Assembly: GCA_950022295.1 (NCBI GenBank) | Contig: OX465601.1 | Location: forward strand, 112,301,501-112,365,500 | Length of the DNA stretch: 64,000 nucleotides | Source: Bromus sterilis | Lineage: Eukaryota > Streptophyta > Magnoliopsida > Poales > Poaceae | Direction of reading: 5' to 3' | In this document: positions 43,701-55,813 of the stretch, piece after piece | How positions within the stretch are numbered: position 1 is the stretch's first letter | How the letters are laid out: the number at the start of each line of letters is the position of its first letter | Program-made: the position numbers and the translations under genes | The notes under the pieces: model-generated | Seen by the model: only the letters and a program-made list of their open reading frames with translations | What the model was told of the DNA's origin: nothing | The model's database searches: none

Positions 43701-46121
43701 TTGTCCTAGATCGACTTTTTTCTTCTGAGAGCTCGATGAAGCGCCTGCAGTTTCTGAGGGTGTGTCCTGATCTGAGCTCTCTGCGCTCATTTCTAAACCC
43801 GTGTAGTGTACACGATCCGTCGAGCTGTTCTTTGGCCGAGCGATATGCTCGGGCATCATCTCGCGGCTGCCTTGATCTCCAATCTCGTTTCTGAGCTTGG
43901 GTGCTTCTTCTTGGTTCTCTCTATGCTGCATTCTGCCGTCGTCGCGATGTCTACCGTCTCTATCATCTAGGAAGCCGGTCGCGACCATGTCAGGTCCTCT
44001 GTCGTCGTAGAAGTTACGCCTGAGGAGTTTTCTTCTTCTGTCGAATCTTCTGTCTCCGGTGTGGTAGTCGTAGTCGCGTTCTGAGCGCGTTGTGTGGATC
44101 TCTGATTCGTTCCGCACGGAGTCTTCTTCGTCTGCCCATTTGTTGGCTTGCTCCAGTAGTCGCGCGAGTGTTCGGACCTTCATCTGCCCGAGTTGCTCCT
44201 TGAAGTCGATGCATTGCAAGCCTCTCCTGAATGCGTCGATTGCGCTTTCGTCTGATATGTCCTCGGCTGAATTTTTGAGTATGGTCCACCGCTGGATGTA
44301 TGCTCGCAGGGACTCTCTGGTTCCTTGCTTGCAGGCCCTCAACTCCTCGAGTGATGCTGGTCTTTTGTAGGTGGACTTGAAGTTCTCGATGAAGGTGCTG
44401 CGGAACTGCTTCCAGGAACTGATTGATCCTCGCGGCAGGTTCTTCGACCAATGTCGCACTGAGCTCTCGAGCATGAGTTGCACGTACTGCATTGTTGTGA
44501 TATTGGTTCCTCGCTAGAATTTGACGGCTGTTAGATAGTCGTCGAGCCATGCTTCTGGCTCCTCCAGTCCATCGTACTTGTGCGTTGTGGAGTTTAATTT
44601 GAAGCCTTTCGGCATCCGTGTTTCTCGTATGGATCGCGTGAAGCACAGTGCTCCGCATGGTTCTATGTCCTCATCGGAAGCTTGCTCGTCCGAGTACTCT
44701 TCGCGGGCTGCGCGTCTTCGTCTTCCGCGATTGACCTTGTTCTGCGTTATGTCGTCGCGTGCGTCTCGCCGACTGCTGTTGTGTCTGTTGCCGTTGTCTT
44801 CGCTGTCATGGTTTTTGTTTCTGTTTGAGCGTTTGCGCCAGTCGTCACTGCTATCGTCGTCGTCGGGTGAACTGGGGTCCATGTCCGGTGTCTGCTCGCG
44901 GGGCCCTCGCGTTGCGCCTGCTTTTTTAGGGGTTGAGGCAGTGATGGCGTCTTTCATTATTTTGAGTGCCATCGTCGTGTTGCGGTCTAACCCGCCCTTC
45001 TTGCCCTTCTAAGCGCGAGATAGATATTCTTGGGAAGTTATGAGGGCTTCTGCTGGCGTGAGTTGTTCTTATTCATCGTCGTCCTCTTCTAGATTGAAGT
45101 CGTCATCTAGTTTGCGGGCTACCTTCTTCTTGTCAGTGCGTCTCATGTTGCTGAATCTGGATCTGGCTCGGACAGGGGAGTCGTAGTCGGAGGAGTCGCT
45201 TCTGGGAGGCGGCTTGCGGTTAGTCCTCAGGTCGATGACGGTTTTTCCTTGCTTCTCTAATTCTAGATGATGTTGTCTTGTTTTTTTTGGTGATGTCACT
45301 CGCCAATTTGTTGTATGCTCTGAGCTCGTCTCGTGTTGCGTTTTCTGGGAGTAGTTTGCCGCGTTTTACTGCGTCCTTTACTCTGGAGATTGCTTCTTTG
45401 GACAGGTAGATTTTTTCTACATGATGTCCTCTTTCGCCGTGCCTGGGGTCTGGCGCTTGCTGCTTTCTGGCTCGTCACTCCTGTGATTGCTATGCTCTAG
45501 TCCTTTATACACTTTTCTTGGTATGGTTCCTGGTTCACCAAGTGTGACGGTGACCTGGCCGGTGTTGTCGGGGTCACTGATTTTGCTGCTTACGCGAGTA
45601 TCTCGATGACTGCTCGGGTCGTCGTCTTGGCTTTTGTCGTCTGCGGTTGGCTCGTGAACGTCCGCCTTGAACACCTGGGACGGTGTCCTGGCTGCTCTCT
45701 TGCTTGTGTGCGTGTTGCGCTTTTTCCATGGTGTCGGTCCACTTGAGTAGTCGCGAGTAACGCGACGTCTTGTGTTGGGTTGGGAGTCGAGGCTGACTCG
45801 CAGGGTCGCCGCTCGGGCGGGTGTTGCTTTGATCGCTGCCGTGGCGAATGTTGCTGCGGGTGCTCGAGTGCTATCCGTGAGGCGGAGGGTTCCCCAATGG
45901 TTGATGTAGATCTGGTATGCGCCGAAGGTCAGGTTGATGCCAGTGCGCAGATCGACGAAGGCCGGTCGAAAGGTCGGGAGTTGAGCCATGAAGCCAAGGG
46001 ACCCAAACAGATCAGAGTCTCCTCGGGTCGTGGAGTCGATGAGTGCTGACGGAGTCGCTGCCTTGACGTATGCTGGTGGCGAGGCCGCCGAGATCGTGAT
46101 TCCAACCCGCGGAGTTCCCAT
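43698..46121 (-). pseudogene. gag of element B, decayed
   Basis: The ATG at 46121 lies at the end of the primer-binding site (GGCGCCGTCTATGGG) and reads MGTPRVGITISAASPPAYVK. A frame change near 45421 leads to HHVEKIYLSKEAISRVKDAV and a charged region with an acidic tract (DDDFNLEEDDDE). After further stops the capsid core appears: EPEAWLDDYLTAVKF, then LMLESSVRHWSKNLP, WKQFRSTFIENFKSTYKRP and ELRACKQGTRESLRAYIQRW, matching the Retrotrans_gag pattern. The C-terminal part is Arg/Asp-rich and ends SSSSQKKKVDLGQ. At least four stops or frame changes. Confidence 0.78.
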
Positions 46122-46133
46122 AGACGGCGCCAA
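46115..46133 (-). promoter_or_regulatory. Primer-binding site of element B
   Basis: On the minus strand TTGGCGCCGTCTATGGGAA directly follows the 5' LTR. The same segment contains the gag ATG. Confidence 0.7.
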
Positions 46134-46134
46134 T

Positions 46135-46579
46135 TGACGAGGATCGGCCTCGGCAAATCCCATGGTCGGGGACCCTGGGTTTATCATAGAGAAGGAACAG
46201 GTTGGACGATACTCGTCGGCTAACAGGAGAAGCACTTTCTGCTCGATATTATTGCGTGAGGGGCGATTACAAGGGAGGCCAAGGCGAGTTCTCGCAAGAC
46301 CAGGAGAGTAGATTGGATATTGGATGTCAAGACGTCTCCCCTCCCAGCCTTTATATACTAGGCTAGGCCTCGGGGAATCCGTCCTAGATTACAGAGATAG
46401 TTTCCTAACCCTAGTCTTGCCTTGTGCGCCAAGTCGTGCCTTCCATATCAGTCATGGACTCCTACGTTCGTGCCTTAAGTGGGCCAGCCGCAGGCCCATC
46501 AGTGCTCCTTGCGGTTTTTCTGTCTTTATACGCACCAGGTATCCTTGTACGCAGGAGTCGTGGGGTCACCGCCTCGTCA
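46135..46579 (-). repeat. 5' LTR of element B
   Basis: 445 bp, TGACGAGG...CCTCGTCA, followed by duplication CCTGG (46580-46584). A minus-strand TATATAAAGG box lies at 46357-46348. Confidence 0.88.
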
Positions 46580-46584
46580 CCTGG

Positions 46585-47620
46585 TGACACCAAGGCTCTC
46601 TTGTTCTTTCGCGTAGGTTAAGCGTCATATCATGGTGGTTTTTCTACATATGGTGAACGATGCAAAGTCGGGCCGCATGCGGTGCCATCGGATTCAGGGC
46701 TCGTGCATATGGACCATCTTCCTGTCGGAAACAACTCCTTTAGTCGGATTAGGTTGTATGGGTTCATGGCGTGTGCTCGAATTTGTTTTTGCAGATGCGG
46801 TCGTTCCTTCTATGTTGGTGGGCGTCTTGGATGAGCACGTCTATGTTCTACTCTCCTAGTTTGTGGGACTACCATCAAAGAGAAATTCCTTGCCTAGATC
46901 TATAGCTTAGATGGTGCGATGGCGTCTACAGACGCCACTAACCTCCTTGGCTGGCATCATCACAGTGTTGGCCTGTCGATCTCCAAAGGAAACCGCGGGT
47001 TTGCCTAGTCGGATCGGACAATGGCAACATGTGACGTTGTTTACCTTCTTAGAGGCAGTATTGCAAACTAGCTAGGAAGGGTCGTTTGCTCTGGGGACAA
47101 CCGTGGATCTGATTTTCTCAGATCGAATGATGGTGGCGTCTACCGTCACGACACCCTGGGGCATCATTCTAGGAGCAAGTGCTGGCTTGAGGGGTCCAAA
47201 GGAGGAGCACTATCATATCTACCGCGCCTACGACTTCGATTCTTTGTGGCATGGTGCAACGAGGTCTCGGTGGTATATGCCTCTTGATAGTCGAGCGCAA
47301 AGCGGTGTCGTTGTCAAACGTCGTGGTGGCATCGACCATAAAATGGTCTGGCAAGGTAAATGCACTAACGATGGAAGATGGTGGCGGCTGATTCTAGAGC
47401 GTATGCATGAAGATGGTTTTCTAGAAAGTGCTCTCGGCTTGCCAACGGTGGCTTGGTGAGGTGGGGGCATCATCAAGCTTGTAGGCGTAGCGACAATGAT
47501 TGTCAGGTAGGTGGCTCGGGTTGATGCAATATTTATTTTGGCGAGTTCTATTTGAAAAAATAGTTGTACACGTCGCTTAATGCAAAGGCCAGGGGTACTC
47601 CGTTCCAAAAAAAAGTACAA
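46585..47620 (+). other. Target sequence of element B, possible 3' end of a non-LTR or unclassified retroelement
   Basis: Continues the sequence left of B (4036-4147) beyond the duplication. The region is GT-rich with short open frames only. It ends with aatgcaaaggccaggggtac, then gttccaaaaaaaa at about 47603-47615, resembling the 3' tails ending in 'aatgcaaaggc..ggg' plus an A-run that recur in grass genomes. No reverse transcriptase is present, so the class stays open. Confidence 0.35.
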
Positions 47621-47651
47621 GTCTCGACGTGTCAACTCCGAAATTGACACT

Positions 47652-49360
47652 AGGGCAACTTTAACGGAACGATCTAAATCAACACAAAATATGTACACTT
47701 TTTATTTGTGTGCTGGTCAAATGGATATGCATTCAATCCATGCTCACCCTTCCTTAGTTACCGCGCTCAATGGATCGATCCAATTGGTTCTCATGTCCTA
47801 TTTTTAAATAATGATGATTTGGCATATTTTTATTTACACAAGACAACAAATATATTTAGAAAAATAATTAGCATTTTTGTATTGCACTAAAAGAATTGCA
47901 TGTGGCATACCTCATAGTTCATGCAAAATAAATAAATATGAAATGATCTCATATCTCGGTCGATCATGCACATTTTCCTCGTCTCAAACCAAGACTTTTT
48001 TTAGGTCATGTTGCTCAATCGGCACCATGATCCAAGCCCCCTCGAATAGTTGTGCGAGCTCTACCTCCTTTGGCTGGATCTCCTATTCCTTGGCTCTTGA
48101 CCGTGCATTGGCATCATATATGTCAAGCTTCTTTTGTTTCATTTTTTGTATCAAAGAAATTATTCGATGTCTCCTCTTTCTCTTGATATGTCCTCTCTTC
48201 CCTCTTCTCACTTGATCCCTCCTTTTGGGGTTATGAAAACTTTCAATGTTTTTTTGCAAGGCAATTGTCGAATCATCACAATTTGCATCTAGATTGGAGC
48301 TGGTATTCCCCATCGGCCTTTTCTCACTTGGGTTGATGATCGATAAGCCCTCCCCATCCGCGCCGCCCCCACACACCATTTTTGGGGAAGCAAAGGTCGT
48401 TCCACTTTTGACAATATTTAATTGACACCCAACAATGAGTCAAGGTAAATATCTTGCCTTTATGTTGGGCCTAGAAGGTATCCAAAGATTGAAATATCTA
48501 CATATATAGATGAAATCAACAAGATACATTTATATGTATAGGAGGACGGTATATGCTCATATGAAGAAGGTAACGAACATACACCAAATCCTTGACACCA
48601 ATGCCACTCGCGGGCCGGCAAACAACATAATCATACGAACCAAAAAGTTTGCTCCACTTCTCTTGGATAAAGCTCCATATCTTTGGTAGTGATACATCAT
48701 TCTGACCACTCTAAAATTTGTGGGTAGCAAACTTCCTTTAATTATACAAGAATTCATGGATCCTATTCCAAAATGTTCCACCTTTTTGCTCCATGCATAC
48801 CTCATAAATCAACCTGTCCTCCTACTCCATGTATGCTCCGGTCCTCACGCTTTGACGCCTCTATTGTGACCAGGCTTGTTGAGTTAGATCATCCTAGATG
48901 TTGACAACATCTTGGCCTTGAGTCTCTTGGCCACCCTCTCATTGATCACGTATGTAGTGATACCCTCATAGTACCTCATGTTGTTCGGTGTTGGCCGAGA
49001 AGACCACTTGTGGAGGCTTCCTTTGCATCACAGTGGACTCATCGGCCATAGGTACGGCCTTGAGAACAATGGAAGGCACCATGGGGACAATCGGCACAAA
49101 AGCGCAGTTCTCGGTGAGTTGTCCCGAGGTGAGGTGGAGAAGCGAGACATTGTCGGGCCATGTCCAGGTAAGTATCCATATGTTGGCGACAATGTTGGCA
49201 TGAATGGTGACACCGGAAGCCCGGGAGCGTGGGACACCACCGAGCCTGAGCTAGCCGCCGTAATGTTGGTTGCAACAAGGGATGAGTAAGGGGCGGTCCC
49301 TTGCATGAGGAGGGTGTCTTGCATAGCTTTGGCGGAGATGGCCTCGACGTCCATAGCGGC
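47652..49360 (-). mobile_element. Harbinger-like remnant, right side cut by element D
   Basis: gggcaactttaacggaacga at the left resembles the GAGCAACTCCAATGAACCGA terminus of the element at 1213. The interior has short decayed minus-strand frames: 48379-48083, rich in Lys/Arg (KRGHIKRKRRHRIISLIQKM), and 49354-49028, Ser/Pro-rich. No transposase domain is seen. The right terminus is not visible because element D starts at 49361. Confidence 0.4.
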
Positions 49361-49830
49361 TAAAGAGGATTGACCTCGGCAAATCCCATGGTTAGGAACC
49401 CTGGGTTAGATCTTAGAGGAGATGTGCAGGTTGGCGATACTCGTCGTCTAACAGGAGACATGGATTTACCCAGGTTCACGGCCCTCGATCGGTGAAACCC
49501 CTACTTCCTGCTCTTTTGTATTATGATGAAGGCGATTACAGTGGCGGTCGAGGCGAGTTCCATCGGGACCGGAGGTGTTGCTATGAGATTGGATGCCTGT
49601 CTAGTTCTATGCATGGAGGTATCTGTCTAGAGAGGTTCCCCTGCCTCGCTTTATATAGATAGCCAGATAGGGGTTTAAATAAGTCCTAGTCAACTACAAG
49701 TAGGAGTCCTTGTCTCGCGCCTCAAGTCTTGGGCTTCACGTCTTATTCCATCATGTCGGTTTCCACGAGTGGGCCTTTGGTGGGCCACCAGCCACGACAC
49801 GCACCAGGTACCCTCACGGTCAGGAGTCGT

Positions 49831-52800
49831 TGTAACAGCCCAGTTTTCACAAAAATTAAAAATTTGTTTTCGGTGTGAATTGTTTGATTGTCTGATTTTT
49901 TTGCGGTGTTTGCATCCCCAATTTATCGATCGGCGATTATTTTTCCCCCTCTTATCTCGTATCGGACGGAGACCGACCCTTTCCACCCTGACACTCGACC
50001 TTGCGACACCGGGTTTCACCCGATCACCGTCGCGAAAACCGCACGAGACCAGCCGCAACCAACGGAACAAAAAACCCCGTTTAATAATTAAACGGGATAT
50101 TTTATAGCGCGCCGGAAAGTGTTTTCAGAATGGTTCTAGCGCGAGGTGAACGCCATCGGCTCGACGCACTGATCGCGCAGTTCGAAGTTTTACCCGAATC
50201 GGAGGTCCTGCGGACCCCTGGCGGTCAGAAACGTGAGCACCGCGCGCGCGAGAGAAAAACCGGGGATGTTTTTGCAAACTGCCATCCACCTAGGCTATAT
50301 AAAGACCACCACACTCCCACCCATTTCTAGGGTTTCACTAGCCAAAATTTGCAGCCACACCCCCAATTTTGCTCAGTTTTCTGCCCAATGAGTTCTGGAC
50401 CGTCAGATCCGGAGATCCGACGGCCCAGATCGGATCTAGCCACCCCAGCAGCCTCCTCCAACCTCTCTCCTAACTCCAGCCCGCGGATCCGAGGCCGCCG
50501 CCGCCTCCCTCGGGCTCGACGCCGACAAGCCTCCTCCGCCGTGGTCGCTCTCCTCTCCCTCTCCCGCGCCTCCTCACCCTCCCCTTTCTCTCCTTCCCCT
50601 TCTTCTTCCTCCTCTCTCTAATTTCCTCTCTTCTCTCTCTCTGTGTGCAGCCAGTCCGCCATGGCCGTGGGATCCCCGAGCCGCCATGGAGCCACGGCCT
50701 CGGACCTCGACGCCGGCGACCCCATGACCTCCTCCGCCGCCCCCTGCCCCGGATCCGCCTCCAGCCGCGCCCCTGCGCGCCTCCCTCGCCGGCCGGCGAG
50801 CTCCTGCGCCGCCGCCTCGTCCTGGAGACGACGGGAGTCGGCCGCCTCCCTGCTCGCGAACCGCCCTGGGCCGGCCTCCCCTCCCTCGGCCCACCAGACG
50901 CCTTAGCCTCCCCAGCCGGCTTGGGCCACGACCCAACAGTGAGCGCCCCCCTTCTGTTTTTTTTTCTTTTTTTTCCTTGCGCAGTGGGCTGAGGCCCTCT
51001 GCTTAGGCCCAGTAGTGGCAGTTTCGGCCCAGCAGACTTGTTTTTTTTCTGGTTTATTAACAAAATTGCAGATTATTGTTATATTTTGCGATGCGAGTAT
51101 CTTTTCACCTGTAGCTCCGATGGAGACGCTTTCTACATGAAAGTTGCTCCGTTTTGCGCGTAGATCATTAAAATGTTGCTTGTTGCCATGTTTGAGCTTG
51201 TTGATATGCTGTTTGACTATTAATTACACTGTCTGCCATTGTAAACTGTAACTGCAATAACTTTTTAACCGTTGCTCTGTTTAAAATGTTTCTTATATTT
51301 AACTTGACTAGAATTGCATGTAGATTGTGTTTATGCTGTTCTTGCTTGCTAAATAAAATAATAAAATATGTTTAGGGGCAAAACAGTACCAAATGCAATA
51401 AATATCGTGGGGTCCGTAATAGTTGGCATGCGTAGGTTTTACCCCCACTTAAAATGACTAGATTAGATAGTTTACTTTGTGTTTCACCTCTTGACATGCT
51501 TGAGTGATATGCCATGTTTGTGTGCTATGCCATGTTAACAACCTTTGTTGATCACCTATAGCTAAACAACTTGAACCACCGTAAATGTGCGGTATCGTCG
51601 TGTCTGACGAATACTCCACTTAACCTGTTAGTAACCGCTCTCGACGGTAGGTGCGATGTCTCGTGTTGCCTTCTTGTTGATGCTTGCTCGTGTTTGCCTC
51701 GTAGTAATAGAGTGCTTTCTCGTTGATTGCTTTCCAGTGTTTCCTTCCTGTGTGCTTCCGCGGGTACCTCTCGGAGACGATGTGAGCTTGCGATCAACTA
51801 CACCTTCAGAACCCGACTTATCAACAGGCAAGGACTATACATTACTTATGATCCATTCTATTTCAACCAGCGGTTTGCATGCTAGTCTAGGTTAGGTTCG
51901 ATGTTTGATCCTACCACATGTTTACAGCCTCTTTCAAACCGATACAGCCATGTGCCTTCCCAGCAAACCATGTACTGCTATGTTACTATTGCTCGTTGCT
52001 CAGCCCCTGCTTAGTATGCATGCTTAGGATGCTACGATGTTACCCTGTTACTCCTTGGTTTGGGATATCACATTATTATTATTATTGTTGTTGATGATTT
52101 GATTATTATAATTGTTGACTATATTCGACGAAGGATGGAAGGTCTAGGCTATCCCGCCCCGACGCTTTGTTCCATTCGAGTCACCTAGGATCCGAGTTTC
52201 GGGTATTGGTTTTAAGACTGAGCGTGCCTAACCGCGTGTGGGATTTTATGGGGTCCCCTTTTCTTACCTACCTAGCTTCAAACATTTCCAGTGGTGGCCC
52301 AAGCTGATTTACCATTTGAAACCGTGTGTGTGCTGGTCGGCCGCCAGTTGTTTACAAACCAACCTGGACCAGTGAGGACTTAGTTCCCTTGCTGGCCCAC
52401 TTTGTCCGGCTGAGGACCCGGTGTCCCATGTGTGATTAACCGGATATCCAAACCTGCAACAGACGGTTGAGACCAGATCGAGAGCGCGGCCGGCTCCTGA
52501 GATGGATGTCGACTCACCGGGGGCCACCCGGATTTGTTCGTTGTTAGTTAGAGGGACCTATCGTTTCGGATCTCTTGGAACTCAATCATAAAATGGTTGC
52601 CTGTGATGGGTAGCAACTGAGAGAGATGGACGTGCGTGCGGTGCCTCGTAATGGGCAGTTGGTACACCCCTGCAGGGTTAAATCTTTTCGAGAAGCCGTG
52701 TCCACGGTTATGGACGACTTGAGACCTACTCCTTGTTCATAGACAACAACAACTGAGATAATCTTAATATAACTTGATCAACGTGTGTGTGTGCCTTGAC

Positions 52801-53484
52801 TGCTTCTTCTTCGTCGGGATGCGAAGAGGAGGACAAGGATAGGATAGGTGTTATGTTTGCGTAAGTAGTTGATAGCAAGACTTGTTGGAGGCGATTCCTC
52901 ATCGAATGCTTGGCTTCTTATCTTACTCTCTAGATCGTTAGCCACTTCATCAATGCTAGTGCGGCAGCAACCTCACCACTTACCCCTTCCTTACCGTAAA
53001 CTACTAGTTGTCCTAGAATGACGAGTGATGAAGTCCTTGCTGGGTCAGTTGACCACTACAGTTGGATGCTGAGTACTTCCGTACTCATGATACTACCCCC
53101 AAACTCTTTTCAGGGTTCTTGATCGACAACAGGTATGGTGATCGACGTTTCACGTGGAGACTCCACGACGACTAGTTAGGCGGATCCCGGCGGAGGGCCT
53201 GGACCCGTGTGGTTATGGGGATCGATGTTTTTCTCTTTGCCACTAGGCATTTGCTTGTAGTCTGTACTCAGACATGTACCTTCCGCTGTTGTATTGTATT
53301 TGAGGCAGTTGTACGACGATTGTATGAGATGTTGTATCTTTGTATCTGTAATGTTGTGATATCATGTTGCAAATCCGGGGCATATGACTTCGTCATATGT
53401 CGCGGTGGGACCGATATGTGCTTCGTCCCCGGATCTGGATGGAAACATCTAGATCTGGAACAGTACCGCATATCGGGCCTTAAA
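49831..53484 (+). repeat. 5' LTR of element C
   Basis: TATATAAAG at 50296-50304, then ctagggtttc about 30 bp downstream. Small frames follow, MSSGPSDPEIRRPRSDLAT (80-90 codons) and, after a splice-acceptor-like ctgtgtgcag, MAVGSPSRHGATASDLDAGD. The same frames exist in the 3' LTR. Repeated ATT tracts lie near 52070. The last bases are ...CCTTAAA instead of CCTTACA. Confidence 0.88.
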
Positions 53485-53487
53485 ACT

Positions 53488-53499
53488 TGGTATCAGAGC
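53488..53499 (+). promoter_or_regulatory. Primer-binding site of element C (initiator tRNA-Met)
   Basis: TGGTATCAGAGC, three bases after the LTR end, is the classic plant initiator-Met primer-binding site. Confidence 0.9.
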
Positions 53500-53697
53500 C
53501 TTACCGACCGTAGGATCCCTTATCTGGCCGAAGTCGAGTCTAGACAAAAACTATTTTGTAGCTACTACGTTAGTTATCGGAGAGTAGGAATCTTTTTACT
53601 CCTTACCCTTGCTCTAGTCAGGACAAGTGTCGTAAGTGTTTTAATTCTTATCTTACCCCTTTCAAACTCTAGGATGTCGAGTAAGTGGAGTTTTGGA

Positions 53698-55808
53698 TGT
53701 AGGGGAACGCGGCAGAAAACAAAAAAATTCCGCACTACGAACAGCCCAGGACCACTATGGAGACTGCATACAAGGTTTTGATCTGATCGTTACCGACTCG
53801 TAGCGCAGCGGAAGTAGAGTCGATGTAGATTGTTGGTGCAGACCCCCGCAGCTAGGATTTACAACCTCCCAACCGCGAGGATGTTCTCCCTCGTCTGCTC
53901 CTCGGACAGCGCTCCGAGAGGCGGTCGGACAGTCCCTCGGACGATGTCACGGACAGCCCTTCGGGAGGACCCTCAAAACTTGAACGGTAACTCGGATAGC
54001 CCTTCGGGAGGACCCTCGAACAGTCCCTCGGGCAAAAGATCGAAACTACGACCTCTCTACGGGGTTGCACACATACGGTGTCATCTATCCGGCAGGGCTT
54101 CGCCGTCCAGAACTAGTTCCTGCCGGAACCCAGACAGCCTTTCGGCTCTACGAAACTATTTCGTGGGAGGGAGAGAAGAAAGCCAGATCATGCAATGGCA
54201 CTTTTTGAGAGTTCAAGTGAGAACATGGATCAGCTTTGAGAGACCCCTCTCCACCCCTATTTATAGGGTGAGAGGCTATGGGGAAAAACCCAAAATGCCC
54301 TCCAAACTGCATCATTGCCTGCATCATCATGCAAGCTGCATCATCGCCTGCATCATCATGCAAGCTGCATCATCGCCTGCATCATCATGCAAGCTGCATC
54401 ATCGCCTGCATCATTATGCAAGCTGCATCATCGCCTGCATCATCATGCAAGCTGCATCATCGCCTGCATCATCATGAATAGTGTATCCACTATTCATGAA
54501 GACATTTATCTGCGACCGTAAAATCCGAAACTTTTCTGTAGGTCTTAGAAAAATTCCAGTACCCACTAAAAGGATTTTGGACGCGTTCCGAAACAATTCC
54601 GGATTAGTGATTTTCATCTGCGAAAAGCAACCAAAGCGGTTCCGGCAGCTCCGGAACATTTCCGGTTTTTTCTCTCTGGAAAAATCCCAGAAGTTCCCAG
54701 AACAATTCTGGCACCCTCCAAGAATTTCCAGGCGTGTGCCGAAATCATTTTGACTTAATGATATATTCCGAAACAACTTTTCGGTTTTACCGAAACTATT
54801 CCGGTGTTCTCTTTCCGGAACTTTTCCGTTTTCTCCGAAACCTTTCCGGTGACTTTCTCTCAGACTCCCTGTCTAGTATTCAGCAGATAGATGACCCTTA
54901 AGCGTGTGACCCTATAGGTTCGGTGAAGTATAGACATGACCCGGAACACTTTCCGATCAATGATCAACATCGGAGCCTTGGACACCCATATTGACCCCTA
55001 TACCCACACGAATAAATATTCGAGTGAACCTCCAGTTGTCGTGTGCTATTCCTGTTGCTTCGCGATATGTTACAAATACCCGAGGTGAGACTTATCGGCA
55101 TCCCCGTGGATCAACACTTGTCCACTATGCCAGTTACCTCGTTACTGGTATTGTTCTCTTTTCTCGTTCCCGCGTTCCGGCATCCCTGTGATCAAATCAC
55201 ACTGTGTCTGGCCAGACGATGGTGGATACCGTAACACCGAGAGGGCCCGAAGAATATCTCTCCATCGACGGAGGAGCAAATCCCAATCTTGAGCTACCTA
55301 GTTCCTGGTCATGCTTTTCCGTGAACCCGTAAGTCGCCGTAATAGCCACCCTTTTACAGATGACGTTTAACAAACCCCAAAGTTCACGAAGCAAGTACGA
55401 AGGAACTCGATACTCTCATGGTCTAAGGAATTATGCAAACGCTCAACTTTCTCTGTGTTATAATCCATTAACTGGTGACGAATGTATCTCATAGCATAAC
55501 ATCAATCTGGGTCGATTCAACACAACTGTTCTTCTAACATTGTGCCCTCAAAATTGCCGGCATAGTCATGCCCATGATCAGGAAAACAGAACCATCATGC
55601 AACACTTGAGCTAGTCTTAGAGGCGAGACTAGGAATATATATATTTTATCCGTTTATTATTCCACACGTGCATATGAGTCTTCCTCCGAGCCTCGCGGTT
55701 ATTGCAGACTCGAGAACCATAGCAGTTATAGCATGGAATATAAACATAATTAGGAACATGGGGAGAAATAATAACAGTTATTATTGCCTCTAGGGCATAT
55801 CTCCTACA
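53698..55808 (-). mobile_element. Copia-type solo LTR in the internal domain of element C
   Basis: Left end TGTAGGGGAACGCGG, right end CATATCTCCTACA, perfect duplication TTGGA (53693-53697, 55809-55813). On the minus strand it starts TGTAGGAGATATGCCCTAGA followed by GGCAATAATAA, close to the start of Angela/WIS/BARE-type LTRs (TGTTGGAAATATGCCCTAGA). 2111 bp, no internal domain. It carries a 29-bp tandem repeat at 54307-54480 and many TTCCGGAA/TTTCCGG motifs at 54540-54860. Confidence 0.88.
54307..54480. repeat. 29-bp tandem repeat, six copies
   Basis: Units ctgcatcatcgcctgcatca + tcatgcaag start at 54307, 54336, 54365, 54394, 54423 and 54452. Because 29 is not a multiple of three, an open frame passes through all three phases and repeats every 29 residues. 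Confidence 0.95.
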
Positions 55809-55813
55809 TTGGA

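Larger units (their letters stand above)
4153..46579 (-). mobile_element. Element B: nested Ty3/Gypsy retrotransposon, non-autonomous
   Basis: Two similar LTRs (4153-4598, 46135-46579) begin TGACGAGG and end CCTCGTCA and are flanked by the perfect 5-bp duplication CCTGG (4148-4152, 46580-46584), so this is one insertion. On the minus strand the order is 5' LTR, primer-binding site, gag, protease, 66-bp repeats, a gene on the opposite strand, polypurine tract, 3' LTR. Reverse transcriptase, RNase H and integrase are absent. Removing the three direct insertions (E1, CACTA, element A) leaves about 9.6 kb. By hand alignment the LTRs differ at 16 positions plus one indel in about 445 bp. The DGGSG protease and the antisense extra gene fit the Tat group of Ty3/Gypsy. 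Confidence 0.88.

Noticed and set aside
53488..53499. Fragment of a tRNA-Met gene
   Set aside because: Only the 12 bases complementary to the tRNA 3' end are present, directly after an LTR; it is a primer-binding site.
54180..54480. Long plus-strand frame rich in Cys/His/Ile (ASCIIACIIMQ type)
   Set aside because: It is produced by the 29-bp tandem repeat cycling through three phases, with no start context or homology that would support a gene.
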